From: Trema orientale
Taxonomy: Eukaryota; Streptophyta; Magnoliopsida; Rosales; Cannabaceae
Reading direction: 5' to 3'
DNA: 64,000 nucleotides
NCBI GenBank assembly: GCA_002914845.1
Contig: JXTC01000022.1
Coordinates: forward strand, 216,564 to 280,563
Shown: piece by piece, positions 25,401-42,300 of the stretch
Numbering within the stretch: position 1 is the stretch's first letter
How the letters are laid out: every line of letters begins with the position of its first letter
Notes under the pieces: generated by a model
What the model saw: the letters and a program-made list of their open reading frames with translations, nothing else
Databases searched by the model: none
What the model was told of the DNA's origin: nothing
Made by a program: the position numbers and the translations under genes

Positions 25401-25789
25401 TAACTTAGAGAAGTAAGAAACAACCAGTTGTAGTCAGAAGCAGTGCTGAAGCTGAATTTAGAGCAGTTGCTCAGGGAATATGTGAGTTACTATGGCTTAA
25501 AATGGTACTTGAAGAGCTCAAGATTGCAAGTAAAAGTCCTACAAAACTCTACTGTGATAACAAGGCTGCTATAAACATAGCTCATAATCCTGTGCATCAT
25601 GATCGAACCAAACATGTCGAGGTGGACCATCACTTCATTAAAGAGAAAATAGAGAAGGGAATAATATGTATGACATATATTCCCACATCATAACAAACAG
25701 CAGACTTATTAACTAAGAGCCTCGGAAGACCTGTCTTTGAGAAGCTAATTGACAAGTTGGGAATGTTGAATATCTTCAATTTAGCTTGA
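22460..25789 (+). pseudogene. Copia pol: protease, integrase, RT, RNase H, with nonsense codons
   Basis: One reading frame runs from about 22460 to the TGA at 25787-25789. Protease has IIDSGATDYM (22528 on). Integrase has the HHCC finger (HRRLGHPS ... CDVCQLAKHH) and then D, D and E of the catalytic triad (HSDMWGPS, HTDNGKEY, IAETKNRH). RT has VDDII as YVDDIILTG at about 24834 and [12 protein letters not shown]. RNase H has EAFTDADWA, SSAEAEFRA and LYCDNKAAI. Four in-frame stops break it: TAG 23831-23833, TAG 24722-24724, TAG 25406-25408 and TAA 25691-25693. All fit Gln or Trp codons changed by C to T or G to A. Confidence 0.93.
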
Positions 25790-25796
25790 GGGGGAG
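25788..25796 (+). promoter_or_regulatory. Polypurine tract
   Basis: GAGGGGGAG directly precedes the 3' LTR start at 25797 and primes plus-strand DNA synthesis in LTR elements. Confidence 0.85.
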
Positions 25797-26041
25797 TGTT
25801 GGATATTTTCAAATTTCTTCATTTATCTTTTAGATTTTGTATTTAAGAATTATTAGCTGTTATTTTTACTTTTATCTAATAGATTTGTTTTCCTGATTTA
25901 TAGAATCAAGGATTAATTAGGATAAGATCTGATTTGATTTTATTCTTCCTAATCCTAGTCTATAAAATCTACTGTAAACTTTTTTTATCGAATAACACAA
26001 TACACTGCAAATACTATGTACTTCTCTCCTATTCTTCTACA
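25797..26041 (+). repeat. 3' LTR of copia element
   Basis: It starts TGTTGG and ends CTACA, followed by the CTTTC duplication at 26042-26046. Relative to the 5' LTR it mostly carries A or T where the 5' copy carries G or C. Confidence 0.93.
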
Positions 26042-26046
26042 CTTTC

Positions 26047-26667
26047 CTCAAAGACAAACAACTGAAGAATCAGAAAGAGAAACAAAAGCATCTGAGCAAA
26101 TAACCGTACCATTCAAAGAACCTATCTAGTACAAAGCATCTGAGCCATCTAAAATAACTACCGACTCTATAATATCTGCAACTCCTAGAAAACGATTTAT
26201 AAAAGTTGAAGAAAGAGACCAACCCGAATCTATTAAAAAATCCCTAACTAAACTCTCCAATAAAGGGTCAAGAAATCTAGAAGAAGAAACCAAATCAATC
26301 AGCAGGGAACCCAGCCAATTATCAGTCCAGAATTTGACTTTGGAATGCCTACCAACCAACCAACCAATGGGATTCTTCATGAAGATCTTTACACAAAGGA
26401 CGAAGCCCAGGCCAAATAGATGATTTAATATGATATCTGAAATCCCTATTGCTCCTAGAAAAATATACTCGAAGATAAGAAAATAAATCAGAATCAACAG
26501 TCATTACTCTCCAAGCAAACTTTTTAAGGTCTATGTTAAGCAAAGATAAGTCTCGAAGACCTAAACCACCTTCCTCTTTAGGCTGACAACATTTCTTTCA
26601 CTAGACTTGGACTGGCTTCTTTTGAAGAATAGAATCCAACCAAATAAAGTTTCGAATTAACTTTGTC
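26047..26667 (-). pseudogene. LINE, 5'-side half of the split copy
   Basis: On the minus strand it reads from 26667: IRNFIW, WKKCCQPKEEGGLGLRDLSL and LLNIDLKKFAWRV, then the tryptophan-rich GxFS stretch (26500-26126). This is the C-terminal RT and linker segment of plant L1-type LINEs. It joins the fragments at 19951-21107 across the copia element. The endonuclease and most of RT are missing. Confidence 0.8.
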
Positions 26668-26858
26668 ATTTTAGTTAACTGTAATTTATAGTTTATCAAA
26701 CACTTATATGTTGCTTTATACAATACAACAGTTTTGTACATTAAATTTATCAAACACTTAAGACCTTTTTTCTACAGTTACTTGTTGTTCATAGCACAGC
26801 TACAGCATAGTTAACACAAATGCAGCATAACACATCTATACTAAACTGGCCCTTAACT

Positions 26859-27521
26859 ACTTCAACACCCTTGAAACACAATAACATATCCCTGAACAAA
26901 AACAGACAATTACCAATAAATAGCCCTTTAAACAACTAAAAACGGAACTAGAAATCCCTAATGAAAAACCCTAATGAAAACCCAAACATATTGCAACAGA
27001 ACCGGACCTCTACTCATTTCATGCGGTATTAGTTTAAATGAAGGAACAAGTCTTTAATTTGATAATGCGACGGGGAAAGTCTTATCTAAATCAAGTCAAG
27101 ATTCTCAAATTATAATTTACAGCCTTCTGCGAACTTATTGAGACAAAAAATATTCAAATTTTAAACCAATACTTCGTCGAAGAATCATTAGAATAATGTA
27201 GATAGAAGATTACTGACAGAGGTCACCCTGAATCTTATTACACTTCAACATAAACCAAGCTTATTAGGATTGCTGTGAGAGAACTAATGTTATGGCCCTC
27301 TAAGAAGCACTATGCCAATTATCCCAAAAAGAAATAAGAAAGAAAAATATTATAAATACTATCTATTTGTAGATTCGATGATAATATTTTGGACCATTTC
27401 CGTTGCAAACAATATATAGAAAAAATTTATGGGGAAAACACGATGATCCAGAACCAATCTTAACACCGGCAGAGGAACATGAAAGTTGCTGGTGTGAAAA
27501 CTATGCCTTCAGAACATCAGA
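26859..27521. other. Spacer between transposon stack and PRMT3
   Basis: It should hold the PRMT3 3' UTR near 27521-27300 (minus strand). No other gene or repeat is clear. Confidence 0.5.
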
Positions 27522-33118
<5,597 letters not shown>

Positions 33119-33200
33119 TACTAACACTACACTAACTACCAACTCAAATGCTCTCTCTGTCTTAAACCCTAACAACTCTAAACCCTAATAACTACGCCCT

Positions 33201-33823
33201 TAGGTGTCAATTCGTTGACGGGTCGTGTTCGTGTCGGGTTAAAGTCTAATATATACATAAATTATGTCAATTCGAACCCGACCCGTGATTCGCCGTGTCA
33301 AAAAATCATTAACACTAACCTGATCTGCACTTAAAACGGGTTGACCCGAACCCGACCCGCACAACCCTCTTTGGTGAATAACATCCAACTCACAACCTGA
33401 TTTTGACCCGTTAACTTATTTTTGACCCGTCAACCCGCTATGACCCATATTTTTTTTTTACTTATATTTTCGTTTTCTAAGGCTATTATTGTCTCATTTT
33501 AAAATAAATAAATTAGAGGTAATTTATAAATATAATTAATAACTTATAATCTCAAACACTTACATTGTACAAATTAAATATATCTATAATAATAGTCATA
33601 AACAAATTAAATAAAAAATATTTTTATAATTTAACTATATATATATATTTGTTGGCGGGTCAAATGGGTCAAGTTCGTGTCAAGCGGGTTGACCCGAACC
33701 CGACCCATTTTTTTATTCGTGTCAGACTGGTCGACCCGAACCCGACCCGCACCCCTTTTTCTTCAACCTTAACCCGCAAAAAATTGTGTCGTGTTCGTGT
33801 CGTAATCCGAATTGCCACCCCTA
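33201..33823. mobile_element. Non-autonomous hAT element upstream of PRMT3
   Basis: Terminal repeats are TAGGTGTCAATTCG and CGAATTGCCACCCCTA, fitting the hAT end style. The flanks TACGCCCT (33193-33200) and TACGCCCC (33824-33831) match at 7 of 8 bases, the 8-bp target duplication of hAT elements. The inside is full of ACCCGACCCG / CGGGTCGTG words on both arms. It has no transposase. Its edge is 82 bases from the PRMT3 ATG. Confidence 0.85.
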
Positions 33824-33940
33824 TACGCCCCCTCCCCTTCGCAATTTTTTCTAAAAACATTAATAAATAAGAATTCTTTTTTTTTTTAATTATTTTTTAA
33901 TTGGGTTGATTTTTTTTTTCCTCTCCTTTTTGGGCATGTT

Positions 33941-33990
33941 GATTTGATTCATGTTTGGCATGCATGATTTGATTCATGTTTGGCATGCAT
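33941..33990. repeat. 25-bp exact tandem duplication
   Basis: The 25-base unit (gatttgattcatgtttggca plus tgcat) occurs at 33941-33965 and exactly again at 33966-33990. Confidence 0.92.
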
Positions 33991-33999
33991 GATTATATT

Positions 34000-34620
34000 T
34001 GATTATATGTACTTAATTAGATATGATAATCAATACTATGTTTGGTTGATACATGATTGAATTAGACTAATTTAAAAATATATATATATTAATTTTAAAT
34101 GTTAAATTAAGTTTAAAATATATTGAAAATAAAAAATATATATCTATATTTTAAAAAATATCCAATAAAAAGCCTAAATTTAAATTTAAAATATATTGAA
34201 AAATAGAAAAAAAAAATTATATACATATATTTTAAAAAAATATCTTTATTGTAATGTAAGTACGATTATTTAAAGAAATTTCATGGATTGAAATATGGTT
34301 TAGTTTATGCTAAAATTTAGTGTGCGGAGGTTGAATCCATGTATGATATGTGCAATTCGATATTCATAAAAACATATATATATATATATACACACATACA
34401 TATATGTACTTTGTGCTTCACTTCGGGAGGCCACCGATGGTACTTGTGGAAGGCGAAGTCGATGACCTGACCTCAACGAATTAGTCCGACGTAGTGGGCC
34501 ATTTTACTCGGCCAGATTAACTTGTAAATAAATTTATTATAAAACAATAAATAATTTATATTTAAAATAGTAATAATATTGTAAATAATATTAGACCCTA
34601 AAATTTACTATATCCCCCCC
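34000..34620. other. A+T-rich stretch
   Basis: It holds (TA)n at 34373-34390 and degenerate internal repeats of 'ttaaatttaaaatatattgaaaa' (34100-34210). No gene is visible. Confidence 0.5.
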
Positions 34621-34679
34621 ATGTTTGGCACAACAGCAAGTACTAGAGAGCTAGTCTAAAATTAGTCTTCTGCGTCGCT

Positions 34680-36636
34680 AGCTGCTTCTCTCTATATTCG
34701 ATGCCCTCTCTCTCTCCAGTCTCCGTAGCCCATCTCTCTCGTCAATCTCCATGGCCTACGCCCCCATTTCTTCCGTGTCTCTTGCCTCCATTTTTGCTTT
34801 GAACAGGTAAATCTCCTCTCTCTCCCTCCGCTTAAAGATTATAAGGCTCTGTTGAAGAAATGGGACAACAGAATCGCCTATAGCTTTTGGATTTTTCTGC
34901 TAAAAAGGTGTCGGTGATACGTTTTTTGTATATGTTTTTGGATATAAATAAATGGGTATTTATATGGTTTTGTTTTTTCTTTGCTTGTTTGGTGTTTAGA
35001 GCTAGAAATGGTATAATTTTTGCCGGTTTTGATTCTGAAACTCGGTCTCTGGTGGGGCGTTTATTCACTCCGACGAGTGGTTTTGTTTTTCCGGAGTGGG
35101 TTTCGATTTTGAGACTTTGAGGAGTTGGGCATTAGCTAAACATGGCATCCAATTCTAGTCAAGACTATGAATCCTTTGATGGGTTCGAATATTTTGGTTA
35201 GAAAGTTGCGAATTTTCTTTATTTTTCTCTGTCCCTTGAAAAAGGTCCCATTATGGAGATTTGACGGTGCTGAGAAGTGCAAGCAATTTCTTAGCTTATT
35301 TGTAGTTGTAGATTCCTTGAATCTTTGAGTTTGGATATTGCAAAATGAGCTGGAATGAAAAGCTGATTTTCAGAGGACAGAAATGGCAGCAAATATGGCG
35401 TTGAAAACGGATGCCATGTTCGGTGGTGGCAATGATGAAGAAGAGTAAACTTAAACGCAATTAATCTTTTTGCTTTTCTTTTTAAACATATTTTGCTATT
35501 TCAAGATTGGTGATACCCTTGTCCACTTCTTTCCTACTGAATCCTTAGAGAAAGTCTTGAGGAATTAGCAATCTTTGTTTTCACATGTATATCTCATGTG
35601 CGGCTGCATAATATGGTTTATGCACAAGCACAGCTGATAGAAATGAGATTGTTCCCCAGTCTTCTATAGCACGGCTTTTTGTGGGAAACTTGTTTCTTTA
35701 TTTCAATGGGTAGTGCTAGTTGTTTAAAGGCGAAAAGCGAGGCAATGTGTCTTGCCCTTGCACAGACATATCAGAAATTGGTGGATTAGATAGATGCTTT
35801 GATATGTAGTGTAGGCGATTATCTTGATTGGAAAAATGGGTTTTGATGTCCACATTAGAAGCAATTCTATGTCTCAAACGTGGGTACTATTACATTTCCC
35901 TTTTCTTTTGCCCTCCTCCTCTTCTTGAAGTGTGCAAATTGACATTTAACAAAAAACAGTAAAAAAAAAAAAGGAGTTATATGAGACCTTAGAATAGATT
36001 CGACTTGACGGTACAACTCATTAGCTCGAACCTGATAGTAACTTAAACGGGTGTCAATTCCATTCAAACCTGTTATCTTGCCAAGTAACAAATAGAATAA
36101 ATTCTAACCGTGCTGTGTTTCTTTTCTTTTCTTTTCTCCGTTTGAAAAGCATTCTATTCCTTTTTTTATGGTTAGTAAGATCACACAGAGAACAAAGCTG
36201 AACGAGAAATTCTAATAGAAGTCGTCACAAAATCCCATTGCATATTGCAATTGCATTACTCGACCAGGTTTCTATTCCTTTATCGTGTTACAAACAAACA
36301 AGAAAGCTCTGTTCACTCTAAAGTCAGTCATGTCCTGTCAAAATAAAACCTCTCTGCTAGCTGGTTTATACTTTCTAGAGAGTATTACCATATTAATCGA
36401 GAGAAATCAAATTTAGCCTAGTTTGTCAGAATGTTTTTTCTTATTTGTGTTAGAGTTTTAACAATGTCAGAATGTTTTTTCTTATTTGTGTTAGAGTTTT
36501 AACAAGACATTTCTATTTGCTTGTATTTTGTAGGTTTTACTGACTGAATTCAGAAGACTTCCACTGTTGTTTAAAGATACACCAAAGGCAGTTCACGAAC
36601 TAACGGTTGCAAGTAATATCCTCAACTAGTTCTGCT
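34680..36636 (+). other. Exon-like stretch of unknown nature
   Basis: I do not recognise a gene. A CT-rich leader (34685-34745) precedes ATGGCCTACGCCCCC at 34751, which would be an exon ending AACAG before a donor GTAAAT at 34807. At 35381-35447 another exon-like block reads MAANMALKTDAMFGGGNDEEE then stop. At 36534-36630 a block reads TEFRRLPLLFKDTPKAVHEL. Base composition changes at these blocks, but I could not join them into one frame. It may be a small gene, a decayed gene or a non-coding transcript. Confidence 0.25.
36424..36504. repeat. 41-bp tandem duplication
   Basis: The block starting tgtcagaatgttttttctta is present at 36424-36464 and again at 36465-36504 with no change except at the junction. 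Confidence 0.92.
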
Positions 36637-37117
36637 GCTATTCAATTAATAGAGTTATGCTACGTTACTACTTACTATCTGTTATTCCCGGTCTTCAATT
36701 TCTAAAAATATGTCCTTGCTTCCCTTCAATGTGTTTTGTTTCTGCATGAGTATGTTAGAAAGTGTATGTTAGGAACTTGTTCCTTCATGGTCTCTGCCTT
36801 TCTTTTCATTTTTTTCTGTAAAGTTCAACCAAGTGCACTGTAAGCCACGGAAATTGAACAAAACGAGTTTGTTACATTGAATCTATTTTAACAACTTATT
36901 GCTGACTTTTCATGAGTTTGGAATGATAGGAAAAACAATACTCGATTTTAAGCATTTTAAGATCTTTTGTAGATGATTTGTTTTATCCATTGTGTTTATA
37001 AGGATGTGTGAAGGGGAAAAAAAAAAACAGTTGAATAAAGAATATCCTAGTTATTTAATATTATTTGTACCTATTTTTGTCATTTTATATGAGGTTATTT
37101 TTCTCCTTTAGAACTTA

Positions 37118-37553
37118 TGGCATGTTTACTTTACCGTAATCGTAATCGGAATAAATAAAAGGGAAAATCAATGGGAGAAAAATGGAGGAGAATCGGAATC
37201 ATCATTTATATTATGTTTTTTACTTTAAATTTATAGGAAAGGGAATCAAAACCATTAAAACACCATTCATATGTTTACTTAACACAAGAAACGTAATGGA
37301 AATGCTATAATTGACTGAATTATAGATATTTTGGGATAAAATTATATTTTAATATTTTAATTATAAATCTATAGATAAAATTCTTTACAGGTAATGGCAT
37401 TTCTTAGGATGATAAGGGGGGAAGCATTCCCATTCTTTTCCCCTAATTTTATGTGGACCCCACACAGTTCTCCTATTCCCATATTTTGATAAACAACTAA
37501 ATGGGAATCATTACCATATATATGATTCCCATTACTAATTAGTAAACATGCCA
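37118..37553. mobile_element. Tourist-type MITE, 436 bp (family A, copy 1)
   Basis: Ends are TGGCATGTTTACT and AGTAAACATGCCA, flanked by TTA on both sides (37115-37117 and 37554-37556). The inside has 'gattcccattac' and 'tggaccccacaca' words on the right. A second copy is at 63248-63714. Confidence 0.9.
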
Positions 37554-37804
37554 TTAGTTAATAAGGGGTGGAGAGGGGGGAAAAAGGTGATAAGCCTATG
37601 AGAATAATTTAAGGCCAAAAATGACGGATTTTAAAGTTGAGGAACCAAAACGAAACATCATCAAGAATTTAAAGGTCCAGTAAGATAATTAATTTTAATT
37701 CAAATACTAATGGTTATTTTAATTCAAATACTAATGGTTTAATTAAATTTCTTCCCACTATTTTCAACGATTTTGTGTTTTGACACAGAGAGAGAGACAG
37801 AGAG

Positions 37805-38344
37805 ATGAATTACAGCTTAGCAGCGCTGAAAGTGTTGTGTGAGCAACTGAAGGAGGCACGGGAGATGGCATCTCAGACGCAGAAAGCAATGAGTCTGGGT
37901 GGCATTCTCTTCCAACGCGTCTGGTTACAAGGCATTCTGGTCTCTGTCGTGGAAGAGAACAACCATTTCGTCCTGGATGATGGCACTGGACTCATCCAAC
38001 TCTCCCTCTCTGCTGACGCCCGCCTCCTCCGCTCTTGGACTCTCGGAATGTATGTCATGGTTGTTGGTGCGTACGTCCTCCCTACCTCTACCTCTACAGA
38101 TCACCATCTCCCAATAGTCAAGGTTACCCTGCAGTACACTACCATTTTTCAAAGAGAAACCTAAAATGGGATTTTTTTTTTTAATTCAGTCATTGTTAAT
38201 TGTTATTGCTATTGTTTTGAAATATTGCAGGTTCATAAGATGGTGGATCTTTCAGGGTTCCCAGATCGAGAGGCTATGTGGTATTTGGAAGTTATAGAGG
38301 CCTACAAACTATTTTATCAGCCTCTCATTGATGATTTTGTATAA
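37805..38344 (+). CDS. RMI2: RecQ-mediated genome instability protein 2, 2 exons
   Basis: RMI2 is a small OB-fold protein of the RTR complex (RecQ helicase, TOP3alpha, RMI1, RMI2), which dissolves double Holliday junctions and limits crossing-over in the nucleus. Exons are 37805-38122 and 38231-38344, joined by a GT-AG intron at a phase 0 site (VK then VHKMVDL), giving 143 aa. OB-fold landmarks are the strand motif WLQGILVSV, the LDDGTGLIQL turn and GMYVMVVGAYV, and the C-terminal WYLEVIEAYKLFY helix. The ATG at 37805 follows a GA-rich leader. It is convergent with the SAAL1-like gene. It looks intact. Plants typically carry one copy. Confidence 0.93.
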
Positions 38345-39325
38345 TTCCTTTCATACTATTTCAATTCAATTCACCACCTGGCTTTGAAATTTGGTTATAT
38401 TGCTACAAAAATATTTCTAATTTGGTTATATTGCTACAAAAATATTTCTTTATTACATGTTTTAAGTTTCCAACTCGGTGTTGTACATTACATCCCCTCA
38501 AATCTCTCCCATCAACACATTTCAGTTTCACAAAAAAAAAAAAAAATGTCGACAATCAATGCAAATTGCAAGTCCCTTTAGACGAGATCATATCTACTCT
38601 CTAGTAGGGGCAAGGTTGGCATGTCCTACTCCATTCCGGCTGCTGGAGCATTCTTGGTCTTGAGCTTTCACCAAGACATAACATGACCTGAAGAATTGCC
38701 CTCCATTTACAGGGTTAAGTATCATCTTTTCAGCCATTTGGCATGGCCAACTAAAATCATACTAGAACTTCTTTTTCGATTTATAAGCTGAATCGGGAAA
38801 AAAGTGCATCTTTCCGACTGCCAAGTCGGTTGTGCAAATCTCACCCTTTTCCCCATCTAGCTTGTTTACTTGTGGTTGCTGAGAAATTAAAGATTTAATG
38901 GGGGTAAGAAATTATAATAATTCGGAAAAAAATCATAAGATGTAAATTGTAATGCATCACAGACGACACAACTAGAAAATCCAATTGTATGAAAGTACAC
39001 CACTTCTAGAGGCTATTTCTTTGGAGCATTGAAACAAACAAGAGTACCAAAATAGATATCAGGGAAGCACTCACTCACTTGGTATGCCTCCGGCAACAAT
39101 CTAACAATCTACAAATATCTACGTCATTTGATTGATCTTCACCCGTCCGATTCTTCTCTTTGGCATCATCCTTCGTGGCAGTCCACTGATTTAAGATGTT
39201 AATTATCCTTTTAAGCTGTTGCAAAGTAAAGGGCACAAAACTATGTGATGTGATAAGAACAATAAAACTAGCTATTGGCAGTTTCTTAAAGCTACTACAA
39301 CAAGCCTTGGGCTTAGAGCATTAAT
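38345..39325. other. Convergent 3' flanks of RMI2 and SAAL1-like
   Basis: A 0.98 kb spacer between two genes that point at each other. An A14 run is at 38531-38545. It includes a short duplicated phrase, 'atttggttatattgctacaaaaatatttct', at 38390-38418 and 38419-38448. No further gene is visible. Confidence 0.5.
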
Positions 39326-42300
39326 TTAGTCCAAGGATACGGCTGCAGTTCTAGCTCTTGATTTTAAGCCATCCAATTGGCAGTCAAGAAGATCATCTTC
39401 GATCTGTTCCGATTTGCTAGCTAGAACAGAAACATATTCAATTAGAGCCGACGTACTCATTTCACTTTCCTGAACTTGAAAGAGTAACCGAGCCATGATG
39501 TTCCAAAGTGCACTTCGTGCTTCTAAATCATCCGAAGCAAAAGGAAATATATCGAGCAAACCCTGTAAGAAATTCATGTCTGGATGCTCCAAAAAGTTAC
39601 TTCTTGATCATAACACTTCTGGCATAACCCAATCCCATACATGTGTGTGCATACACAAGGGAAAGGTTTGAAAAAAAGAGAACAAAAAAAACACAACCAA
39701 TGTACCATGTAATATCTCTGAAGCTAAACCAGGTACATCAGAGAGAATATTTGCAATTAAAACAGCAGCAGTGATGCAGGAGTTTGCCAACTACAGACAA
39801 AACACAGTCTTAAGATTAAGATCACTGGAGAAAAAACTGCAGCTGCCAACAATTTCATAAATAACAGCTGCAATAAAATGAATTGAAATCAAAGTTGCCG
39901 GTAAGGTGTACCTCAGCTTTATCAGGGAGTTTGACTAGTTGACAAACCACTTGAAAAAGTTCCTTGTTTGAAGAGATCTCTTGAGAATGGCCATCTATGA
40001 CAGAAATAGCTTCAATTGCACGTAGTATTACATCAAGAATCGACAACCTGAAATTGCATAAAACCATCATCAGACAGGAAACGAGACTAATTCTTTAATC
40101 GAGATGAAACTAACAAAAAGTTATCTGAGCAAATTTCGTTACAAACTAGAGCATGGAAAGCAATATAAACAACACATGGCAAAATCGCAATGAACTATAA
40201 TAGGTAACCACATCTGAAAAAAGAAATAAAAAAACATAGCATAAGTGAGAGTCAATATAGAAATTGCTGGTCTAACAAACAAAGTTCATTGATTCAACAT
40301 TATTCAAAGATCTTCACACACACACACACACACACAAAAAAAAAAGAAGCTATGTGAAACTTGTATTCTTATCGGCAGCCTTTCAGGTACTCTAATGTCT
40401 AAACAAGATATACCTTTCAGGTACTTTTTCAGTTATTAGAATATTGACCTCACATGCCAATAAACTCAGCAGTGAACTTGGCAAACCCATCTTCATTAAA
40501 GGAGGAAGGAGCATCTGCACTACTTCTTGTGAACTCTCACTGATGGCTAATAATAAATCAACAGTCTGTAAAAACAAAGCTTCATTAGGCAGTGAATAAA
40601 AAGACGAATTAGTAGTTACAATTTCAATTTTCGCACAAAAAAAGAACGTTTCTACGTGTGAATCCTAGAATAGATTAGACTCACTGATAAAGAAGTGAAT
40701 ATTCTTAAGCAAGCTTTAACCCGAGTATAAGCAGTGACCATAAGTATGGTCACTGGTAATCAGTCCATTCCACCAACCAACTGTAGTAAAGTTGGCAATC
40801 AAACAAAAGTCAAATAAGGCCCAACTAAATTACAAAATCCAAGACCCATAGAGAGAAGAAGAAAGGGAAAAATGAAAACAAACAAGGGGAAAAAAAAAAG
40901 TTACCAATCTTATTACAGTGACCAAATTGTTCCAACAATTTCGGAGATCATTTCAGTCTGTATAATCTATCTAATTTACTAGCCCTTAGCCAGATATAAA
41001 TCCTTATTCCCCAGTAGCTACTTTGCAGAGACAAATCCTAAACTTCATAGTCCACCATATCCTTTTAAATGATTCGATAGATTACCAAATAATTAGAAAA
41101 GTCTTGCAAGAACTAAAAAAAATAGCTAGAATCTCAGCTTTTACCTGTATATTTATAACATAAGCATATAATATTTCAAAATATATCACATTCTCATAAG
41201 CAAACACTACAAAAATCGGACTTGATACCTTTTCTACAAGTTGTAGATTTAAGCTATTTTCAGCAATCCATAAAATACGGCACAGAATATGTTCAGGCCG
41301 TAGTGCTGCAGCCCACACACCACTCTCACTACTTCGAAGACCCAGACTAAACAAGCTGTGGAGAATTCTAAATGTAAGAGAGAGAAGCAATAAAAAATTA
41401 AACTAGCAGAACTGATGTCATTCTAGGCCATAAAGTATACATATAATGGTTCCTAACAATACTACGTTACAGCACAAGGCCTCAGTGGAGTAAATAGTGA
41501 ATCCACAGTTTGGAAAGAAAGCAATGCATATGACAAGAATTGATGGTGAGCGGAACAATGGAACCACGGTCAACTAAGAGTGCACATAATAGAAATTTGC
41601 CAAAAGAAATAGTTTGCCAAAACAATGTGGCATTTCCCTGGTGATATGAATGAAAATAGAAAATGACTGGAAGCAATCGGATACAAATTTGTCAACAAGA
41701 CAGAGAAAATAAAGTAAGTCCTGAACTTGCACAAGGTTACTGGTTTTGACTAGGAGCGATTAGAAAGAAAGTGTTTATGATATATTTTTCTCCCCAAACA
41801 TGCAAAAAGAAACTAGGCACACTCCAGGAGAAAAGATACTACAATTCAAAAGATTAATTATGGCACTCAACGAAATAGTTTCACCAAAACATAATTAAAT
41901 GAACTATCAAAATATTACATATTAAATCACACCACTAATGACTGAAATAATATTAGATATGAAAACAATAGCTGTAAATTACCGGCATGCTTCACATAGG
42001 CATTGTGTGTCATCTACAAATAATTGATTCACAATCAAGTCAGTCAATCCATTCGTACTGACTATATGTTTCAAAGGAACTTCATGGCAAGCAAGGTTTC
42101 CAATGATTCCAAGGCAAATTTCCTGGAGCAACAAAAAGCAATTATAACGACATGCATAAAATCAGGATTGCATATAATTTCACTGACATTTTTATGCAAT
42201 ATAAATAACCAACTTTTGTTGAGGAATGAGTAAGAAACAGGATATAAAACTTCGATAAAACAGACAAAGAGGACTTCCGCAAGAAAAGCATAAATGCTTA

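Larger units (their letters stand above)
21108..26041 (+). mobile_element. Ty1/copia LTR retrotransposon, complete ends, 4.9 kb
   Basis: The element has LTRs at 21108-21352 and 25797-26041, both 245 bp and starting TGTTGGATATTTTC. It has a primer site TGGTATCAGAGC right after the 5' LTR (initiator tRNA-Met), a polypurine tract GAGGGGGAG at 25788-25796 and a CTTTC target duplication. Pol order is protease, integrase, RT, RNase H, which defines copia. By eye the LTRs differ at 7 of 245 positions, all transitions, so the insertion is fairly recent. Gag and pol are disabled by stops and a frameshift. It sits inside a LINE. Confidence 0.95.
18279..26858. mobile_element. Possible outer hAT-like element with nested insertions
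   Basis: The left edge taggcccgtttggaattg (18279) and the right edge ending actaaactggccctta (26858) are loosely inverted. The inner right region (26680-26840, 'gtttatcaaacactt', 'acagttacttgttg') resembles the inner left region of the element at 18301-19727. If these ends belong together, the outer element was split by another hAT-like element, by a LINE, and by a copia element inside the LINE. No target duplication was found, so this joining is an inference. Confidence 0.35.

Noticed and set aside
33565-33870. Frame with repeated RVDPNPT words
   Set aside because: It comes from the ACCCGACCCG repeats of the hAT element.
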